Origin: Clostridiales bacterium
Lineage (GTDB): Bacteria > Bacillota > Clostridia > Lachnospirales > Lachnospiraceae
DNA: 35,936 nucleotides
Assembly (NCBI GenBank): GCA_018365455.1
Contig: JAGZJZ010000061.1
Location: 1 to 35,936 of the forward strand
Direction of reading: 5' to 3'
This document shows, in pieces, positions 22,632 through 29,762 of this stretch; positions within the stretch are counted from its first letter, which is position 1; each line of letters opens with the position of its first letter. The position numbers and the translations under genes are program-made. Below the pieces are notes generated by a model. That model worked only from the letters and a program-made list of their open reading frames with translations, was not told the origin of the DNA and did not search any database.

Positions 22632-23015
22632 CTATTCTTCCGTCTGTGCTTCTGTTTCCTGAGCCAGCTCTTCCAGCATCTCATCCGCATCCTGCGCCGT
22701 CGTCAGAATATAATTACCTTTTTTCAATTTACCACTGTATTTTGACAATTTTTCCTGTACCCAGAAAACTTTTGCATCCTTTATCAGTCCTTTGTTTTTC
22801 AGTAGTTCACCGATCTCCATCACAGACATATCTTCTGTTACGGTGACCGCCACTTCTTTTCCGGGAGGATCCGAAATGGATTCCCCTGCAAAGACCTGAA
22901 AACCAAATTCGTAAGCATGTCTGCCAAACACAAATAGCGCATATACAATTAAAATAAGGATTACCATTTTTACACAGGTCATCGTTATGGATAACACTAC
23001 TTTTTTGGCATTCAT
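22632..23015 (-). CDS. MltG/YceG-like stub without the catalytic domain
   Basis: 127 aa. One membrane helix at about residues 10-32, then VTVTEDMSVMEIGELLKNKGLIKDAKVFWV, the LysM-like entry domain of MltG/YceG. The protein ends after KGNYILTTAQDADEMLEEL with an acidic tail; full MltG enzymes are about 330-380 aa and carry a catalytic Glu in a domain that is missing here. No remains of it follow, since trmR begins 10 bp later. It sits where yrrL (mltG) sits in Bacillus. It may bind glycan or partners without cutting. The ATG follows AGGAGGTCGATAA. Confidence 0.75.
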   Translation of the reverse strand: MNAKKVVLSITMTCVKMVILILIVYALFVFGRHAYEFGFQVFAGESISDPPGKEVAVTVTEDMSVMEIGELLKNKGLIKDAKVFWVQEKLSKYSGKLKKGNYILTTAQDADEMLEELAQETEAQTEE

Positions 23016-23026
23016 TTATCGACCTC

Positions 23027-23383
23027 CTATAAGTTGAGCTCACCGGCAAAGTCGTCTATGTCCATTTCAATCACATTCATAATATCCTGATCAATCTTCT
23101 GGAGCATTTTACAGACACGCAGCTCCGACTTCAGATAGTCCTCCACCAGAGGATTTTCCCGCAACTGCGCATAATCTTTCTGAATTTTCTGAAGCTCCTG
23201 AAACAGATCTTTATCTTCTTTCAAGCTCTGCATTTCAAAATTCTTCTTTCGAAATTCATCAATCTGTGCTTTTAATTCCGGTTTATCTTTTAGTCTGCTC
23301 TTCGCCTTTTCAAAGTCTTTGTACGCTGTACACTCCTGCACAGCTTCCACCAGAGCTTCCAGGCACGCTGTCACCTTGTCCAT
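23027..23383 (-). CDS. YlbF/YmcA family regulator
   Basis: 118 aa, all-helical, from the ATG at 23383 (MDKVTACLEALVEAV) with AAGGA upstream; the frame also opens at TTG 23392, which is too close to that site. Pattern of the Com_YlbF family: an N-terminal helix, then DKPELKAQIDEFRKKNFEMQ and VEDYLKSELRVCKMLQKI. In Bacillus, YlbF and YmcA partner with YaaT and control RNase Y-dependent mRNA maturation. Its place 12 bp after rnj fits a role in RNA decay, by context only. The mltG stub follows by 11 bp. Confidence 0.85.
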   Translation of the reverse strand: MDKVTACLEALVEAVQECTAYKDFEKAKSRLKDKPELKAQIDEFRKKNFEMQSLKEDKDLFQELQKIQKDYAQLRENPLVEDYLKSELRVCKMLQKIDQDIMNVIEMDIDDFAGELNL

Positions 23384-23395
23384 ATCTATCAATCC

Positions 23396-25060
23396 TTATA
23401 CTTCCATAATAATCGGCAATATCATCGGGTTACGCTTTGTCTTTTTCCAGAGATAGTCACTGAGAGAATCCTTAATGGAACTTTTAATCTTGCCCCAGTC
23501 CGTAATATTCTTATCGGCACAATGGTCTAAAGATTCCTCTACCACCCGTCTTGCTTCATCCATAAGAAGTTCAGACTCTCTTACATATACAAATCCTCTG
23601 GAAACAATATCCGGACCGGCAAGAAGCTGGTTACTGTATTTTTCAAGCGTCAGTACGACAATCAGGATTCCGTCTTCTGCAAGGTGCTGTCTGTCACGGA
23701 GCACAATATTTCCCACATCGCCTACACCCAGACCATCTACCAGAATTGCTCCTGTCTGTACCTTGTCCACAATTTTAGCCTGTTTGTCATCCAGTTCCAG
23801 CACATCTCCGGAGGATAATACAAAAATATTATCTTTGGAAATGCCCAGATTGTTTGCAATACCTGCCTGCGCCTTTAAATGACGGTATTCGCCGTGCACC
23901 GGAATCGCGTATTTCGGACGTACCAGGGAATAAATCAGTTTAATTTCTTCCTGGCAGGCATGTCCGGAAACGTGTGCATCCTGGAAAATAACATCTGCAC
24001 CCTTCATGGATAACTCATTAATCACCTTGGAAACCGCCTTCTCATTTCCCGGTATGGGATTGGAACTGAAGATAACCGTGTCCCCTGGTTTAATGCTGAT
24101 CTTACGATGCATATCATATGCCATTCTGGACAGTGCGGCCATGGATTCTCCCTGGCTTCCGGTGGTAATTAACACCATCTGTTCGTCCGGATAGTTTTTC
24201 ATCTGCTCCAGATCAATTAAAGTATGTTCCGGTATACTGATATATCCTAATTCGGAAGCAATGGTAATGATACTTACCATACTTCTTCCTTCCACAACTA
24301 CTTTTCTTCCGTACTTATATGCAGAATTGATGATCTGCTGAACTCTGTCTACATTGGATGCAAACGTCGCAATGATAATTCTTGTATTTTTATGCTCTGC
24401 AAATATATTGTCAAAAGTTTTACCTACTGTCCGTTCTGACATGGTAAAACCAGGTCTTTCCGCATTTGTACTGTCACACATCAGGGCCAGAACGCCCTTC
24501 TTGCCAATTTCCCCGAATCTCTGTAAATCAATTGCATCTCCGAATACCGGCGTGTAATCTACTTTAAAATCTCCTGTATGCACCACGGTTCCTGCTGGTG
24601 AATAGATTGCCAGGGCGGAAGCGTCTGCAATACTGTGGTTGGTCTTGATAAATTCGATACGAAAAGCGCCCAGGTTAATGGCCTGTCCATGCTTAATGAC
24701 CTTTCGCTTTGTCGTCTTCAGTAAATTGTGTTCCTTTAGTTTGTTATCAATGATTCCGACCGTCAGCTTTGTTGCATAAATCGGAACATTAATCTCTTTC
24801 AGAATATACGGAAGAGCACCAATATGGTCCTCATGTCCATGGGTAATCACAAACCCTTTTACTTTCTGAATGTTGTTCTTCAGATAAGTAATGTCGGGGA
24901 TTACCAGGTCAATTCCCAGCATGTCGTCTTCCGGAAATGACAATCCGCAATCCACAACAATGATACTGTCTTCAAATTCAAAGGCAGTAATATTCATTCC
25001 GATCTGTTCCAAACCACCCAGCGGAATGATTTTCAATTTTGAGTTATTAATATTTTTCAA
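23396..25060 (-). CDS. rnj: Ribonuclease J
   Basis: 554 aa, typical RNase J length. A beta-CASP metallo-beta-lactamase nuclease with 5'-3' exo- and endonuclease activity on mRNA. The zinc motif is HGHEDHIGALPYI near residue 75, with downstream DFKVDYTP and DSTNA; the C-terminal domain is present. The start is TTG at 25060, 9 nt after AAAGGAGG; no ATG nearby fits the family N terminus (MKNINNSKLKIIPLGGLEQIG). The 380 bp upstream hold a tandem-repeat array, which becomes its mRNA leader if transcription comes from the ireB promoter. Confidence 0.97.
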   Translation of the reverse strand: MKNINNSKLKIIPLGGLEQIGMNITAFEFEDSIIVVDCGLSFPEDDMLGIDLVIPDITYLKNNIQKVKGFVITHGHEDHIGALPYILKEINVPIYATKLTVGIIDNKLKEHNLLKTTKRKVIKHGQAINLGAFRIEFIKTNHSIADASALAIYSPAGTVVHTGDFKVDYTPVFGDAIDLQRFGEIGKKGVLALMCDSTNAERPGFTMSERTVGKTFDNIFAEHKNTRIIIATFASNVDRVQQIINSAYKYGRKVVVEGRSMVSIITIASELGYISIPEHTLIDLEQMKNYPDEQMVLITTGSQGESMAALSRMAYDMHRKISIKPGDTVIFSSNPIPGNEKAVSKVINELSMKGADVIFQDAHVSGHACQEEIKLIYSLVRPKYAIPVHGEYRHLKAQAGIANNLGISKDNIFVLSSGDVLELDDKQAKIVDKVQTGAILVDGLGVGDVGNIVLRDRQHLAEDGILIVVLTLEKYSNQLLAGPDIVSRGFVYVRESELLMDEARRVVEESLDHCADKNITDWGKIKSSIKDSLSDYLWKKTKRNPMILPIIMEV

Positions 25061-25109
25061 TCAATTAGACCTCCTTTGCCTGCTTGTTTTATTTTTATCT
25101 ATATTTATA

Positions 25110-25440
25110 TACGCAGATCAAACTGCATATTTCTATACAACATTTGTTTATGCAGCTTTAAATCTTCATATCATTAAATATAAAGATTATACTGCATATT
25201 TTATCACTTCGTTATCTACGCAGCATAAACTGCTTATTTCTTCATATCATCATATACGCAGAATGTCCCATGTATTTCTTCACATCATTATATTATGAAG
25301 CTTACTGTATATTTCTTCAATTGATTATTTGCGCAGCTTACGCAACATATTTCTTCAACTCACTACTTACGCAACATAAGCCGCATACTTTTTCCATTCA
25401 CTATTCACAAAACATATGCCATATATTTCTTCCATTATCT
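25110..25440. repeat. Degenerate tandem-repeat array, period 36-39 bp
   Basis: About eight units begin near 25110, 25149, 25217, 25255, 25294, 25330, 25368 and 25405, with a partial unit at 25188-25216. The typical unit is TACGCAG or TACGCAA, then CATAA or similar, then CTGCATATTTCTTCA and an AT-rich tail of 10-13 bp. Some units contain a CGCAG-N6-CTGC hairpin. No ribosome binding site or plausible protein is seen. Together with 25061-25109 (AT-rich, rnj binding site) it fills the whole gap between the DUF1292 gene and rnj. Confidence 0.8.
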
Positions 25441-25707
25441 TCACATTGTAATATCAACATCTTCCAGCATCTCGCTGAAAATCTTCGATACTGCTTCTAA
25501 TTCTTCGTCATCTTCTACGATCTCATAAAGTGCTTCCTGTTCCCCGTCTGCTGACAGATCTTTTAAAATAAATGCTTCCGCATCTTCCTCTTCATCATCG
25601 GATTCGGTAACAAGGATATAATTCATACCATTTATACGTGTTTGTTCCAACACAAAAAACTCTGCAGCCTCATCTGTGTCTGCAAAAGTAAATTTAATTT
25701 TTTCCAT
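25441..25707 (-). CDS. DUF1292 family protein (YrzB-like)
   Basis: 88 aa acidic protein, the usual DUF1292 size. The pattern FTFADTDEAAEFFVLEQTRINGMNYILVT-ESDDEEEDAEAFILKDL is typical of the family. Function unknown. It follows ireB and ruvX, a gene trio kept together in many Firmicutes (Bacillus yrzL-yrrK-yrzB). The ATG has AAGGAG 12 nt upstream, slightly distant. The gene lies 26 bp after ruvX. Confidence 0.92.
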   Translation of the reverse strand: MEKIKFTFADTDEAAEFFVLEQTRINGMNYILVTESDDEEEDAEAFILKDLSADGEQEALYEIVEDDEELEAVSKIFSEMLEDVDITM

Positions 25708-25733
25708 TTTTATGTGCGGCTCCTTTTCTGATT

Positions 25734-26171
25734 CTAATTTTCTTTCGACCTCATTGCCTCACTGTCTAAATAACCCTGCAGGATATAAACAGCCGCAAGC
25801 TGGTCCACATACTTTTTACGGTCTTCTCTTCGCACATTGCTTTCCATCAGAGTACGGTTTGCTTCTACGGTTGTTAACCTTTCATCCCACATGACAACTT
25901 CCAGACCTGTCCTTCTTTCCAGCATTTCTTTAAATGCCAAAGATTTTTCAGCCCTGTCGCCAATAGTGTTATTCATATTTTTTGGAAAGCCGAGCACCAG
26001 CTTTCCAACTTCATTTTCCTGAATTAACGTTTCAATTCTTGCCAGAGTTTGACGAAGCTTATTTTCGGACGTTCTTCGTACAATTTCTATCCCCTGGGCA
26101 GTAATTCCCAAAGCATCGCTGATAGCCACACCTACTGTTTTGGAGCCATAGTCCAATCCCATTATTTTCAT
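25734..26171 (-). CDS. ruvX: RuvX/YqgF family Holliday-junction resolvase-like RNase
   Basis: 145 aa, RNase H-like fold. The opening MKIMGLDYGSKTVGVAISDALG holds the first catalytic Asp; VGKLVLGFPKNMN and EVVMWDERLTTVEA follow, with a final Asp in KYVDQLAAVYILQ. Known as a resolvase-like enzyme and, in E. coli, as a factor for 16S rRNA 5' processing. It begins 7 bp after the ireB stop. Confidence 0.96.
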   Translation of the reverse strand: MKIMGLDYGSKTVGVAISDALGITAQGIEIVRRTSENKLRQTLARIETLIQENEVGKLVLGFPKNMNNTIGDRAEKSLAFKEMLERRTGLEVVMWDERLTTVEANRTLMESNVRREDRKKYVDQLAAVYILQGYLDSEAMRSKEN

Positions 26172-26178
26172 AGTGTCT

Positions 26179-26442
26179 CTACTGCCATGCCTTATTTTTA
26201 ATATACTCTTTTAATAACTCTTCTACCAGCTCGTCCCGTTCTACTTTCATAATCATGCTTCTAGCATTGTTATGACTGGTGATATATGTCGGATCACCTG
26301 ACATAATATAGCCTACAATCTGATTCACAGGATTATATCCTTTTTCAGTCATTGCATTATAAACGGTATCCAGTACGTCCTTTACCCGGATCTCTGCGTC
26401 TGAGTTTACGTTAAAATATTGTGTATTACTAATCTTTCCCAT
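26179..26442 (-). CDS. ireB: IreB family regulatory protein (UPF0297)
   Basis: 87 aa, normal length. The conserved blocks are RVKDVLDTVYNAMTEKGYNP, NQIVGYIMSGDPTYITSHNN and IMKVERDELVEELL. In Enterococcus, IreB is phosphorylated by the IreK kinase and modulates cephalosporin resistance; Firmicutes homologues are little studied. The ATG follows AAGGGCGTGATAAA. First gene of ireB-ruvX-DUF1292 with its own promoter. alaS, which often precedes it in other Firmicutes, is not here; mtaB is. Confidence 0.96.
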   Translation of the reverse strand: MGKISNTQYFNVNSDAEIRVKDVLDTVYNAMTEKGYNPVNQIVGYIMSGDPTYITSHNNARSMIMKVERDELVEELLKEYIKNKAWQ

Positions 26443-26473
26443 TTTATCACGCCCTTAATTAAACTTTACATCC

Positions 26474-26502
26474 ATTCTAATATAAATAAAAGAAAATTAC
26501 AA
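26474..26502 (-). promoter_or_regulatory. Sigma-A promoter of ireB-ruvX-DUF1292
   Basis: On the minus strand -35 TTGTAA (26502-26497), 17-bp spacer, -10 TAGAAT (26479-26474), about 30 bp before ireB. Confidence 0.7.
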
Positions 26503-26555
26503 TCCCATTTTTCAAAAAAGTTTCTTTACTGCTTCTTTTAATCCTGCAAATTCTC

Positions 26556-27863
26556 CTAATTTTCACATAATAACAAGTGATTTTTCAGTCTTCCCCGGAG
26601 TGTTTTATTCAACAGGCAATTAGCATAATCCGCATCTGCGCAACATGCTGCCTTGATATATTCCCGGGTATGCCCAATATAATATTCTTTTTCTTCTACG
26701 GTTATTTTTTCTTCAAAAAGAATCTCTGTTTCCTTTCCCAGAAAACGTTCTTCGTATGCCGTCTGGTTTTCTTCGTTAAGACGGATCAACTCCTGGCTGC
26801 GGATATTTTTTACATTTTCGTCAATCTGGTTTTCCATAACTGCCGCCTTGGTACCTTTTCGTCTGGAATATTTAAAGATATGAGTTTCAAAAAAACAGAT
26901 CCTCTTTAAAAACTCTTTTGTAGTCTTAAATTCTTCTTCTGTTTCTCCCGGAAATCCAACAATTACATCTGTAGTCAGCGCCGGAAGTTCAAAATATCTG
27001 CGCAAAATCATACATTTTTCTTCGAATTCTTTTGTATCATAACGCCGGTTCATTCTGCTTAAAGTTTCATCACATCCGCTTTGCAATGACAGGTGAAAAT
27101 GCGGACAGATCTTCTCCATAGAACTTAATTCTTTCGCAAATTCTTCGGTTATGATACGGGGCTCCAGCGAACCCAGGCGGATTCTTTTGATTCCTTCAAT
27201 TTTATGAACCTCCCTAATCAGTTCCAGCAGAGTCAGACCTAAGTCTATTCCGTAAGAACTTAAATGGATGCCGGTCAAAACAACTTCCTGATAGCCTGCT
27301 TTTGCAAGATTGCCCACCTCTGTTTTTACATCTTCGATGTCCCTGCTGCGCACTCTGCCTCTTGCATAGGGGATGATACAATAGCTGCAGAACTGGTTGC
27401 AGCCGTCCTGTACTTTGATATATGCCCTGGTATGCTCCGCAGTTCTGGAAATTGTCAGGTTTTCGTACTCTGATGTATGATTGACGTCGATAACTGCATC
27501 CTCTTCTTCCTGGTTTATTTCATAGGATTTCAGGATAGAAACCAGATCTTTTTTCTTATTATTTCCAATTACAATGTCAATCGCATCGTCTTTTTTCAGT
27601 TCTTCTTTGGATGCCTGCACATAACATCCGGCAGCCACTACGATTGCGCCCGGATTCATTTTTTTAGCCTTGTGAAGCATCTGTCTGGACTTGCGGTCCG
27701 CAATGTTTGTCACTGTGCATGTATTAATAATATAGATATCCGCCCCCGGTTCAAAGGGAACTATTTTATAACCATTTTCCTGTAAAATCTGCTGCATCGC
27801 TTCTGTTTCATACGCATTTACTTTGCATCCCAGATTATGCAGCGCTACTGTTTTTTGATTCAT
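26556..27863 (-). CDS. mtaB: tRNA t6A37 methylthiotransferase MtaB
   Basis: 435 aa from the ATG at 27863 (MNQKTVALHNLGCKVN), after AAAGGTG; an upstream ATG at 27905 lacks a site. Radical-SAM enzyme that turns t6A37 into ms2t6A37 in tRNA decoding ANN codons. The N-terminal UPF0004 domain has cluster cysteines in NLGCKVNAYE, INTCTVTN and AAGCYVQ. The radical-SAM motif is CNQFCSYCIIPYARGRVRSR, which marks the MtaB group. A TRAM-like C-terminal region ends it. In Bacillus mtaB follows rsmE; here thiI, a desulfurase and an HPr-like gene lie between. Confidence 0.96.
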   Translation of the reverse strand: MNQKTVALHNLGCKVNAYETEAMQQILQENGYKIVPFEPGADIYIINTCTVTNIADRKSRQMLHKAKKMNPGAIVVAAGCYVQASKEELKKDDAIDIVIGNNKKKDLVSILKSYEINQEEEDAVIDVNHTSEYENLTISRTAEHTRAYIKVQDGCNQFCSYCIIPYARGRVRSRDIEDVKTEVGNLAKAGYQEVVLTGIHLSSYGIDLGLTLLELIREVHKIEGIKRIRLGSLEPRIITEEFAKELSSMEKICPHFHLSLQSGCDETLSRMNRRYDTKEFEEKCMILRRYFELPALTTDVIVGFPGETEEEFKTTKEFLKRICFFETHIFKYSRRKGTKAAVMENQIDENVKNIRSQELIRLNEENQTAYEERFLGKETEILFEEKITVEEKEYYIGHTREYIKAACCADADYANCLLNKTLRGRLKNHLLLCEN

Positions 27864-27894
27864 GTTAACACCTTTCTCATAAACATACTTTACA

Positions 27895-27923
27895 ATTGTA
27901 TGCAATTAAATACTTTTCGTAAA
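27895..27923 (-). promoter_or_regulatory. Promoter of mtaB
   Basis: On the minus strand -35 TTTACG (27923-27918), 17-bp spacer, -10 TACAAT (27900-27895). It is divergent from the HPr-like gene promoter about 80 bp away. Confidence 0.55.
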
Positions 27924-28004
27924 TCTTTCGTAAAATCAACAAACAAATTGTACAATTTTATAACTTTTGACGAATAACTCTTCCCAACTTTGTGAGTTTT
28001 CGCA

Positions 28005-28033
28005 TTGACTTTTGTTACCACAAAATGTAAGAT
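28005..28033 (+). promoter_or_regulatory. Promoter of the HPr-like gene
   Basis: -35 TTGACT (28005-28010), 17-bp spacer, -10 TAAGAT (28028-28033), about 33 bp before the start codon. Confidence 0.7.
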
Positions 28034-28066
28034 ATAAGAAACAAAAATACAAGGGAGGTTTTTCCA

Positions 28067-28297
28067 ATGAAGACAGTACAGATTTCTTTAAATTCCATCG
28101 ATAAAGTAAAATCATTTGTAAATGATATTACAAAATTTGATTATGATTTTGATCTTGTATCAGGAAGATACGTAATCGATGCAAAATCTATCATGGGTAT
28201 CTTCAGTTTAGATTTATCTAAACCGATCGACTTAAATATCCATGCTGAAGATGATGTTGAAAGCATTTTAGCTGCTTTAAAACCATACATCATCTAA
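28067..28297 (+). CDS. HPr-like protein lacking the active-site histidine (Crh-like)
   Basis: 76 aa, the only plus-strand gene. The C-terminal two thirds follow HPr closely: TKFDYDFDL, GRYVIDAKSIMGIFSLDL and a final helix EDDVESILAALKPYI. Ser41 in AKSIMGIF matches regulatory Ser46 of HPr. The GIHARPA loop with His15 is absent; the gap-free alignment puts Ser10 there. It therefore cannot pass phosphate from enzyme I in the normal way. Bacillus Crh also lacks His15 and acts only through Ser46 and CcpA; a similar regulatory role is possible but not shown. The ATG follows AAGGGAGGTTTTTCCA. It has its own promoter and terminator. Confidence 0.85.
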   Translation: MKTVQISLNSIDKVKSFVNDITKFDYDFDLVSGRYVIDAKSIMGIFSLDLSKPIDLNIHAEDDVESILAALKPYII

Positions 28298-28320
28298 TCT
28301 CATAAGATGAAACGAAGTAC

Positions 28321-28353
28321 AAAGGCAAATCGATTTTCGATTTGTCTTTTTTT
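28321..28353 (+). terminator. Terminator of the HPr-like gene
   Basis: AAAGGCAAATCGA pairs with TCGATTTGTCTTT (13 bp, one G-U pair) around a 3-nt loop, ending in TTTTTTT. It lies about 25 bp after the stop. Confidence 0.9.
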
Positions 28354-28399
28354 ATAGCATCCATTTTCTGTTCTTCAAATCAATCTTAAAACCAAATAC

Positions 28400-28473
28400 T
28401 GAGCGTGTCCGAAAAATGCTTTCTGCAAGATGCATGATGCACATCTGTCAGAAAGCAATTTTCAACAGGCCTT
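28400..28473 (-). repeat. Short copy of the dispersed element; may end thiI transcripts
   Basis: GAGCGTGTCCGAAAAATGCTTTCTG at the left is almost identical to the reversed right end of the copy at 21801-21966. The right side is its imperfect inverse (CAGAAAGCAATTTTCAACAGG). On the minus strand the stem GCTTTCTG/CAGAAAGC is followed by ATTTTTC, 10-60 bp after the thiI stop, so it could be thiI's terminator. Confidence 0.65.
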
Positions 28474-28481
28474 AATATATC

Positions 28482-29660
28482 CTATTCCACCCAGATTGTT
28501 TCCGTTGTTTCAATAGCAGTTTTCATTAATTCTTCGATTTTTTCTTCCAGACTGGTTTCGGAACGTTTGATAATATTAATATTCGGTTTCGTAACCGGAT
28601 GTTTGGCAACGAAGATAGTGCAGCAGTCTTCAAACGGAAGAATGGAAGTCTCATAAGTTCCGATTTTCAGAGAGACATCCACGATTTCCTGTTTGTCAAA
28701 TCCAATCACCGGACGGAAAACAGGAAGGGTACACACTTCGTTGGTAGCTGCAAGGCTCTGCATTGTCTGGCTTGCCACCTGTCCGATACTCTCTCCGGTA
28801 ATCAGCCCAAGGCTACCGGTCTCTTTTGCAAAATGCTCTGCAATACGCATCATATAGCGGCGCATAATGATGGTCAGTTCTTCATGAGGGCACTTGTCAT
28901 AAATATAAAGCTGAATATCCGTAAAGTTTACCACATGCAGATTAATCGGTCCGGAATACCTGGATACCAGTTTCGCCAGATCTACAACCTTTTGTTTGGC
29001 ACGTTCACTTGTATAAGGCGGTGCATGGAAATATACCGCATCTAACTTTACGCCCCTTTTGGAAATCATATAGCCTGCAACCGGGCTGTCAATTCCGCCT
29101 GATAAAAGCAGCATTGCTTTGCCGTTGGTACCTACCGGCATACCGCCAGGTCCCGGTATAATTTTAGAATAAATGTAGATTTTCTCACGGATTTCCACAT
29201 TCAGCAGAATCTCCGGCTTATGAACATCTACTTTCATGCCGTCAAATGCTTCCAGAATCCGTTCTCCCAGATCACAGTTTAACTCCATGGATGTCATAGG
29301 ATAGTTCTTGCGCGCTCTTCTGGCATTAACTTTAAAGCTCTGGTTGTTTCCCGGATGAATCTGGGACACATAATCAATCACATCACTTGCAAGGCTGTCA
29401 AAACCTTCGTCGTCTATCTTCACTACCGGACAGATACCTACTATTCCAAATACCCGCTGCAGTGCTTCCACTGTTTCCTCAAAGTCGAATGCACTCAGGC
29501 AGTCCACATAGATTCTTCCCTGTTCCTTATGAACCAGAAATTCGCCTTCCACTTCTTTTAACGCATGGCGGATTTGCTTTACCAGTGCGTCTTCAAATAA
29601 ATAGCGGTTCTTACCCTTGATTCCTATTTCTCCGTATTTTATTAAAAATGCTTTAAACAT
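28482..29660 (-). CDS. thiI: tRNA 4-thiouridine synthetase ThiI
   Basis: 392 aa, the short form without a C-terminal rhodanese domain. An N-terminal ferredoxin-like and THUMP region (residues about 1-165) binds tRNA. The PP-loop AMLLLSGGIDSPVAGYM adenylates U8 for thiolation; some members also feed thiamine thiazole synthesis. A cysteine in FEDCCTIFV is near the position of a sulfur-handling Cys in relatives. The ATG follows GGAGAAAAG. It lies 98 bp after the cysteine desulfurase, its probable sulfur donor (as NifZ-ThiI in Bacillus). Confidence 0.96.
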   Translation of the reverse strand: MFKAFLIKYGEIGIKGKNRYLFEDALVKQIRHALKEVEGEFLVHKEQGRIYVDCLSAFDFEETVEALQRVFGIVGICPVVKIDDEGFDSLASDVIDYVSQIHPGNNQSFKVNARRARKNYPMTSMELNCDLGERILEAFDGMKVDVHKPEILLNVEIREKIYIYSKIIPGPGGMPVGTNGKAMLLLSGGIDSPVAGYMISKRGVKLDAVYFHAPPYTSERAKQKVVDLAKLVSRYSGPINLHVVNFTDIQLYIYDKCPHEELTIIMRRYMMRIAEHFAKETGSLGLITGESIGQVASQTMQSLAATNEVCTLPVFRPVIGFDKQEIVDVSLKIGTYETSILPFEDCCTIFVAKHPVTKPNINIIKRSETSLEEKIEELMKTAIETTETIWVE

Positions 29661-29743
29661 CTTTTCTCCAATCTATAACTTAATATTAAACTTTTGTGCA
29701 ATGCTCCCATACTGCTGTGCTATACGCAAGAAACCAGCAGTGG

Positions 29744-29762
29744 ATTTTCAAACACGCTCTAA
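29744..29762 (+). repeat. Solo end of the dispersed element
   Basis: ATTTTCAAACACGCTCTAA equals one terminal repeat of the copy at 21801-21966 minus one A. No second end is found in 29661-29743. It supplies the TAG stop codon of the cysteine desulfurase (29761-29759). Confidence 0.7.

Noticed and set aside
25110..25440. CRISPR array
   Set aside because: Units are adjacent and diverged along their whole length, with no identical repeats, no spacers and no cas genes.
25270..25500. Plus-strand frame over the repeat array
   Set aside because: It only reads through the AT-rich repeats and into the DUF1292 gene; no binding site, residues repeat with the DNA period.
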